A stretch of 64,000 bases of DNA from Saccharicrinis sp963665705 (GTDB lineage Bacteria; Bacteroidota; Bacteroidia; Bacteroidales; Marinilabiliaceae), in assembly GCA_963665705.1 (NCBI GenBank), contig OY762448.1:2170001-2234000 (forward strand), read 5' to 3'. The number at the start of each line of letters is the position of its first letter. Positions within the stretch are counted from its first letter, which is position 1. This document shows positions 60,789 through 64,000 of the stretch, piece by piece. The position numbers and the translations under genes are program-made. Below the pieces are notes generated by a model. It made no database searches, was not told the DNA's origin, and saw only the letters and a program-made list of their open reading frames with translations.

Positions 60789-61934
60789 TTAAACACCTAA
60801 ATTTCTAGAAATAACCATCTTTAATATTTCAGAAGTACCTTCACCAATTCTTAAAATTCTATGATCTCTATAAAACCGTTCAATATCATTTGATTTAAAT
60901 AGTCCGGCACCTCCAAATATTTGAATAGCTTCGTCGGATACTTCTCCTGCAATTTCACTACAGTAAAGCTTTGCCATAGCAGCTTCTTTTGAATAAGTTT
61001 GGTTATTATCTTTAAGCCAACAAGCTTTGTATAACATATTTCTGGCTAACTCTATTTTTAAATCCATATCAGCTAATTTAAACTGAATAGCCTGAAAAGA
61101 AGATATAGATTTACCAAATTGTTTTCTGTTTTTTGCATATTCCAAAGCCATTTCCAAAGCTCCCTGAGCTAATCCTAAGCCCATAGCAGCAATTGATAAT
61201 CGACCAGAGTCAAGTGTTTTAAGCATTTGAGAAAGACCTTTTTCCTGAGTTCCTAAAATAGAATTATCAGAGACTATACATTTGTTTAATGATATTTCAG
61301 CTGTATCAGAAGCCCTCCACATCATTTTACCTAATGTTCTATTAGTTGTAAAGCCTTTTGTGTTTCTATCAAGGATAAAAGTAGTATAGGTTGGTTTACC
61401 ATTCTTAGTACCAGTTTTGGCTAAAACAGTTAAACCAGCCAATAATTGGTTACTTCCATTCGTTATATATCTTTTGTTACCAGATATTTCCCAACCAGTA
61501 TCAGATTTTATAGCTACCGTATCAACACCTCTTGCATCAGAACCTGCATTTTCTTCTGTTAAACCAAAAGCCCAAAGTTTATTGCCATTTAATAGATCAG
61601 GAAGAAGTGTTTCTTTTTGATCGTCTGTGCCATAATTATATATAGGAGCAACTCCTAATGAATTATGAGCAGCCATTGTTACTGCTTGTGATCCATCAAC
61701 TCGAGATAACTCTTCAACGGCAATAATGTAGGATAGTGTATCTAAACCTTGTCCTCCGTATTGTTTTGGAATATCTATACCATATAGGCCTGCTTTTCCC
61801 ATTTTTTGAGCCAACTCTATTGAAAAAATTTCCTTTTCGTCTAACTCTGCAACAAAGGGTTTTATTTCTTTTTCTGCAAATTGTCTTATTTGATTTCTGA
61901 ATGTTTCTATTTCCTGGTTATAATAAGGTGTCAT
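60789..61934 (-). CDS. Acyl-CoA dehydrogenase, short/branched-chain type
   Basis: FAD-dependent dehydrogenase of acyl-CoA thioesters; the ATG at 61934 is preferred over an upstream in-frame TTG, giving 381 residues. Visible are FGLTEENAGSDARGVDTVAI, YITNGSNQLLAG and the C-terminal YRDHRILRIGEGTSEILKMV. The glutamate in IGEGTSEI is the usual catalytic base of short- and medium-chain enzymes. Isovaleryl-CoA dehydrogenases have a small residue there and place the base in the ERL region, which here is SGRL. So it is more like a butyryl- or 2-methylbutyryl-type enzyme, even though neighbours suggest branched-chain breakdown. It starts 37 bp after the carboxylase stop. Confidence 0.9.
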   Translation of the reverse strand: MTPYYNQEIETFRNQIRQFAEKEIKPFVAELDEKEIFSIELAQKMGKAGLYGIDIPKQYGGQGLDTLSYIIAVEELSRVDGSQAVTMAAHNSLGVAPIYNYGTDDQKETLLPDLLNGNKLWAFGLTEENAGSDARGVDTVAIKSDTGWEISGNKRYITNGSNQLLAGLTVLAKTGTKNGKPTYTTFILDRNTKGFTTNRTLGKMMWRASDTAEISLNKCIVSDNSILGTQEKGLSQMLKTLDSGRLSIAAMGLGLAQGALEMALEYAKNRKQFGKSISSFQAIQFKLADMDLKIELARNMLYKACWLKDNNQTYSKEAAMAKLYCSEIAGEVSDEAIQIFGGAGLFKSNDIERFYRDHRILRIGEGTSEILKMVISRNLGV

Positions 61935-61971
61935 TTGTATGTGATTTGTTTGTTTCAATTTTATTAATGTC

Positions 61972-63933
61972 TTATTCTGTTTCTAATAATCTTTGATTTA
62001 AGCTTACATGTTCTCCTAATTTAACAGGTATGTGTGAAATAATTGTATTCTTCCATGCAATTAATGTGTTTTCAGTTTTCATGGCTTCTAACACCATTAA
62101 TGCATCTCCTTTTTTTATTGATTGTCCTTTTTTAACCAAAATTTCTACGATGTTACCTGGTGTAGGAGCCTGTAATATTTTTTGATTATTTGTTTTAGAT
62201 TCAATCAGTCTGTTATTTCTTTTTGGTTTATCTGAAATAGATATTTTTTTTCCATTGTATTGCAAATGAAAAATGTGATCATCACTATGTAAATAGTTTA
62301 TTTTATGTATGGTGTCTCCAAGAGTAAAACTTAGATGATGTTTCTCAAAATTTACAATTTTTATTTTGAAAAGTGAATCGTTATTAAGTTGAATTGTAAG
62401 AACTTCAGGATCGTTTTGTAAGACACATATATCTATGTTGTTTTCGCCAATTGTTACGTTGTGTTTACGATTTTGGCGCCAATATCCAATTTTATCAGAA
62501 TTATGAGATTTGTATTTTAGTATAATATAAGCAGATGCAAATATCTTTAATTCATCAGAAGAAAAGCAATTTTTCATCATAGCATCATCCAATACATTTG
62601 AAATAAATGAAGTGGAAAAATTACCCTTAATGAAATCTTTATGATTTAGGGTATAAAGCAAAATATCTCTATTGGTTTCAATTCCAAAAAGCGCATAAGC
62701 TTTAAGGAAATGCGTAAGTTTCTCAATAGCTATAGTTCTTGAGTTTCCTTTTGAGGTAACTTTTTTAAGTAGAGAATCAAAGTGAGAGTGAATTTCTTCG
62801 TAATTACTAATCCCATTATCAATTCTGATATTAGGAATATTCGGAATGTCTAAACCTCTAATTACGCCATGAGAAGGTAAATAATTATTCTGAGGATCTT
62901 CAGAATATAATCTGACTTCAATGGCATGCCCTTCCACCTTTATATCATCTTGAATTATATTCAGACGATGTCCCATTGCGATTAATATCTGCTGCTCAAC
63001 AATATCTACTCCTGTTATTTCTTCTGTTACCGTATGTTCAACCTGAATACGCGCATTCATTTCAAGAAAGAAGTGTTGATTATCAGGAGATAAAATAAAC
63101 TCAATGGTACCAGCGTTTGTATAACCTATACTTTTGGCAATGATTAAAGCATCACTTAATATTTTATTTCTTATATCATCAGGCAAATTTGGAGCTGGAG
63201 CTTCTTCAATTATTTTTTGATGCCTTCGTTGAATCGAGCAATCTCGTTCGTATAAATGAATTAAATTCCCAAACTGATCGCCCAAAATCTGAACTTCAAT
63301 ATGGCGAGGATTTTCAATATATTGTTCAACGTAGACAGATTTATTCCCAAAGTATCTAAAGGCCTCTTCTGAGGCTTTATTTATCATATCCTGAAGTTCA
63401 TTGATATGGTGAACCAGTCTCATTCCTTTTCCTCCACCTCCGGCAGCAGCTTTTATGATAAGAGGAAATTTAAGTTGATTTACATTTTTAACAATAGAAT
63501 CTATACTACCTGTAAGTTTTTTTAATAAAGGAACATTATGCTGAAAAGCTATTTTATTAGCTTCTTCTTTATTACCCATTTGCTCAATATTGTGTGCCGA
63601 TGGACCAATAAAATTAATTTTATTTTTTTTACATAAAGCGGCAAAATCGCTATTTTCAGATAAGAAACCATATCCGGGATGTATTGCGTCTGCAAAATAT
63701 TGTTGTGCTATTGAAATAATAAGCTCCTGATTTAAATAGGTATCCTGTAGTTTATTACCTGGCATTAAAACAGATATATCTGCATTTTTAACATGCAGTG
63801 CTTGTTCTTCAAATTGGGTGTAAATGGCAATACATTCTATGCCCATTTTATGAGCTGTTTTAATAATTCTTACTGCAATTTCGCCCCGGTTTGCAATTAA
63901 TATCCGATTAATTTGTCTTAGTTTACTATTCAT
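61972..63933 (-). CDS. Biotin-dependent acyl-CoA carboxylase, alpha subunit
   Basis: 653 residues. The N-terminal biotin carboxylase has ANRGEIAVRIIKTAHKMGIE, the ATP loop AAAGGGGKGMRLVHH, ERDCSIQRRHQKIIEEAPAP and EMNARIQVEHTVTEEITG. A BT-like linking region follows (about 470-575). The C-terminal biotinyl domain has VLEAMKTENTLIA with the biotin lysine (about 623). This is the composition of methylcrotonyl- and propionyl-CoA carboxylase alpha chains. Leucine-pathway neighbours favour methylcrotonyl-CoA, but the beta subunit is not in the window. Its ATG overlaps the end of the enoyl-CoA hydratase gene. Confidence 0.92.
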   Translation of the reverse strand: MNSKLRQINRILIANRGEIAVRIIKTAHKMGIECIAIYTQFEEQALHVKNADISVLMPGNKLQDTYLNQELIISIAQQYFADAIHPGYGFLSENSDFAALCKKNKINFIGPSAHNIEQMGNKEEANKIAFQHNVPLLKKLTGSIDSIVKNVNQLKFPLIIKAAAGGGGKGMRLVHHINELQDMINKASEEAFRYFGNKSVYVEQYIENPRHIEVQILGDQFGNLIHLYERDCSIQRRHQKIIEEAPAPNLPDDIRNKILSDALIIAKSIGYTNAGTIEFILSPDNQHFFLEMNARIQVEHTVTEEITGVDIVEQQILIAMGHRLNIIQDDIKVEGHAIEVRLYSEDPQNNYLPSHGVIRGLDIPNIPNIRIDNGISNYEEIHSHFDSLLKKVTSKGNSRTIAIEKLTHFLKAYALFGIETNRDILLYTLNHKDFIKGNFSTSFISNVLDDAMMKNCFSSDELKIFASAYIILKYKSHNSDKIGYWRQNRKHNVTIGENNIDICVLQNDPEVLTIQLNNDSLFKIKIVNFEKHHLSFTLGDTIHKINYLHSDDHIFHLQYNGKKISISDKPKRNNRLIESKTNNQKILQAPTPGNIVEILVKKGQSIKKGDALMVLEAMKTENTLIAWKNTIISHIPVKLGEHVSLNQRLLETE

Positions 63934-64000
63934 TATTCCATTCAGGTTTTCTTTTTTCTAAAAATGCAGTAACTCCTTCTTGTCCTTCTCTTGATGTTCT
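63926..64000 (-). CDS. Enoyl-CoA hydratase-family protein, C-terminal end
   Basis: The window cuts this gene; only 24 codons are present, reading RTSREGQEGVTAFLEKRKPE and then WNNE and a TAG at 63926-63928. The phrase REGQEGVTAFLEKRKPxW is the typical end of methylglutaconyl-CoA hydratase and related enoyl-CoA hydratases. Its stop overlaps the start of the carboxylase gene by 8 bases, so the two are coupled. Confidence 0.75.
   Translation of the reverse strand, partial: RTSREGQEGVTAFLEKRKPEWNNE

Overview
The window is about 64 kb of AT-rich DNA (roughly one third G+C by eye) from a member of the Bacteroidota, most likely a marine Bacteroidia/Marinilabiliales- or Cytophagia-like bacterium (inference). 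The evidence is: repeated promoters of the Bacteroidota type (TTG, about 19 bases, TAnnTTTG) at tRNA-Asp, siaB, kamA and marR; a six-domain ribosomal protein S1; a DUF3822 gene beside rsmD; few Shine-Dalgarno sites; and a Bacteroidota-style mevalonate pathway. No plasmid or phage backbone is visible, so this looks like chromosome with a few insertion sequences.

Layout. 1-3.6 kb is a junk-rich zone: a decayed IS21-type element (istA fragment, istB with a frameshift and a nonsense codon, and a perfect 40-bp palindrome), three identical tRNA-Asp genes in one transcription unit, and a second decayed insertion sequence with an internal deletion. 3.6-12.3 kb carries pyk-aroQ, an apparently intact IS4-family element inserted between aroQ and a xerD-type recombinase, rsmD, DUF3822, a membrane-anchored protein and a RecD-like helicase. 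12.3-18.9 kb is a minus-strand nucleotide-sugar operon (ugd, UDP-xylose synthase, rfbA, rfbC, rfbD, phosphohexomutase) that lacks rfbB. 19.3-26.8 kb holds housekeeping genes (rpsA, a STAS protein, rnz, guaA, a C-terminal processing protease, cysE). 26.9-31.4 kb contains a SiaB/SiaC-type kinase/phosphoprotein pair facing a very large ABC transporter fused to TerB-like and FHA-like N-terminal regions. 31.7-35.2 kb has a DPP IV-like peptidase, an N-acetylglucosamine kinase-like protein and a small gene.

35.5-41.4 kb looks like an osmoadaptation locus: lysine 2,3-aminomutase (ablA/kamA) preceded by a short lysine-rich upstream ORF, beta-lysine acetyltransferase (ablB), two small proteins, a MarC-family protein, a sodium:solute symporter, a MarR regulator and a GlsB/YeaQ-type membrane protein. 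41.6 kb carries an orphan Nif11-like peptide, the kind of leader found in RiPP precursors. It is followed by 1.2 kb without a convincing gene that includes a 22-bp tandem repeat and a 20-bp palindrome. 43-53.7 kb encodes an orphan sensor histidine kinase, a TPR protein, YchJ, a SWIM-SNF2 helicase, SfsA, a cysteine-cluster protein, PlsC and an unusually long RluA-type pseudouridine synthase. A complete ISAs1-family element with a clean 10-bp target duplication sits at 53.8-55.1 kb.

55.2-64 kb is a minus-strand block joining acyl-CoA/leucine-type catabolism (enoyl-CoA hydratase fragment, biotin-dependent acyl-CoA carboxylase subunit, acyl-CoA dehydrogenase) to the mevalonate pathway (type II isopentenyl-diphosphate isomerase, HMG-CoA reductase, GYDIA-type GHMP kinase, diphosphomevalonate decarboxylase-like protein, mevalonate kinase-like protein). 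The shared intermediate would be HMG-CoA. I did not find a wholly unknown multi-gene system. The best candidates for something under-described are the SiaBC/ABC-transporter neighbourhood, the orphan Nif11 peptide with its repeat region, and the leucine-to-isoprenoid block.
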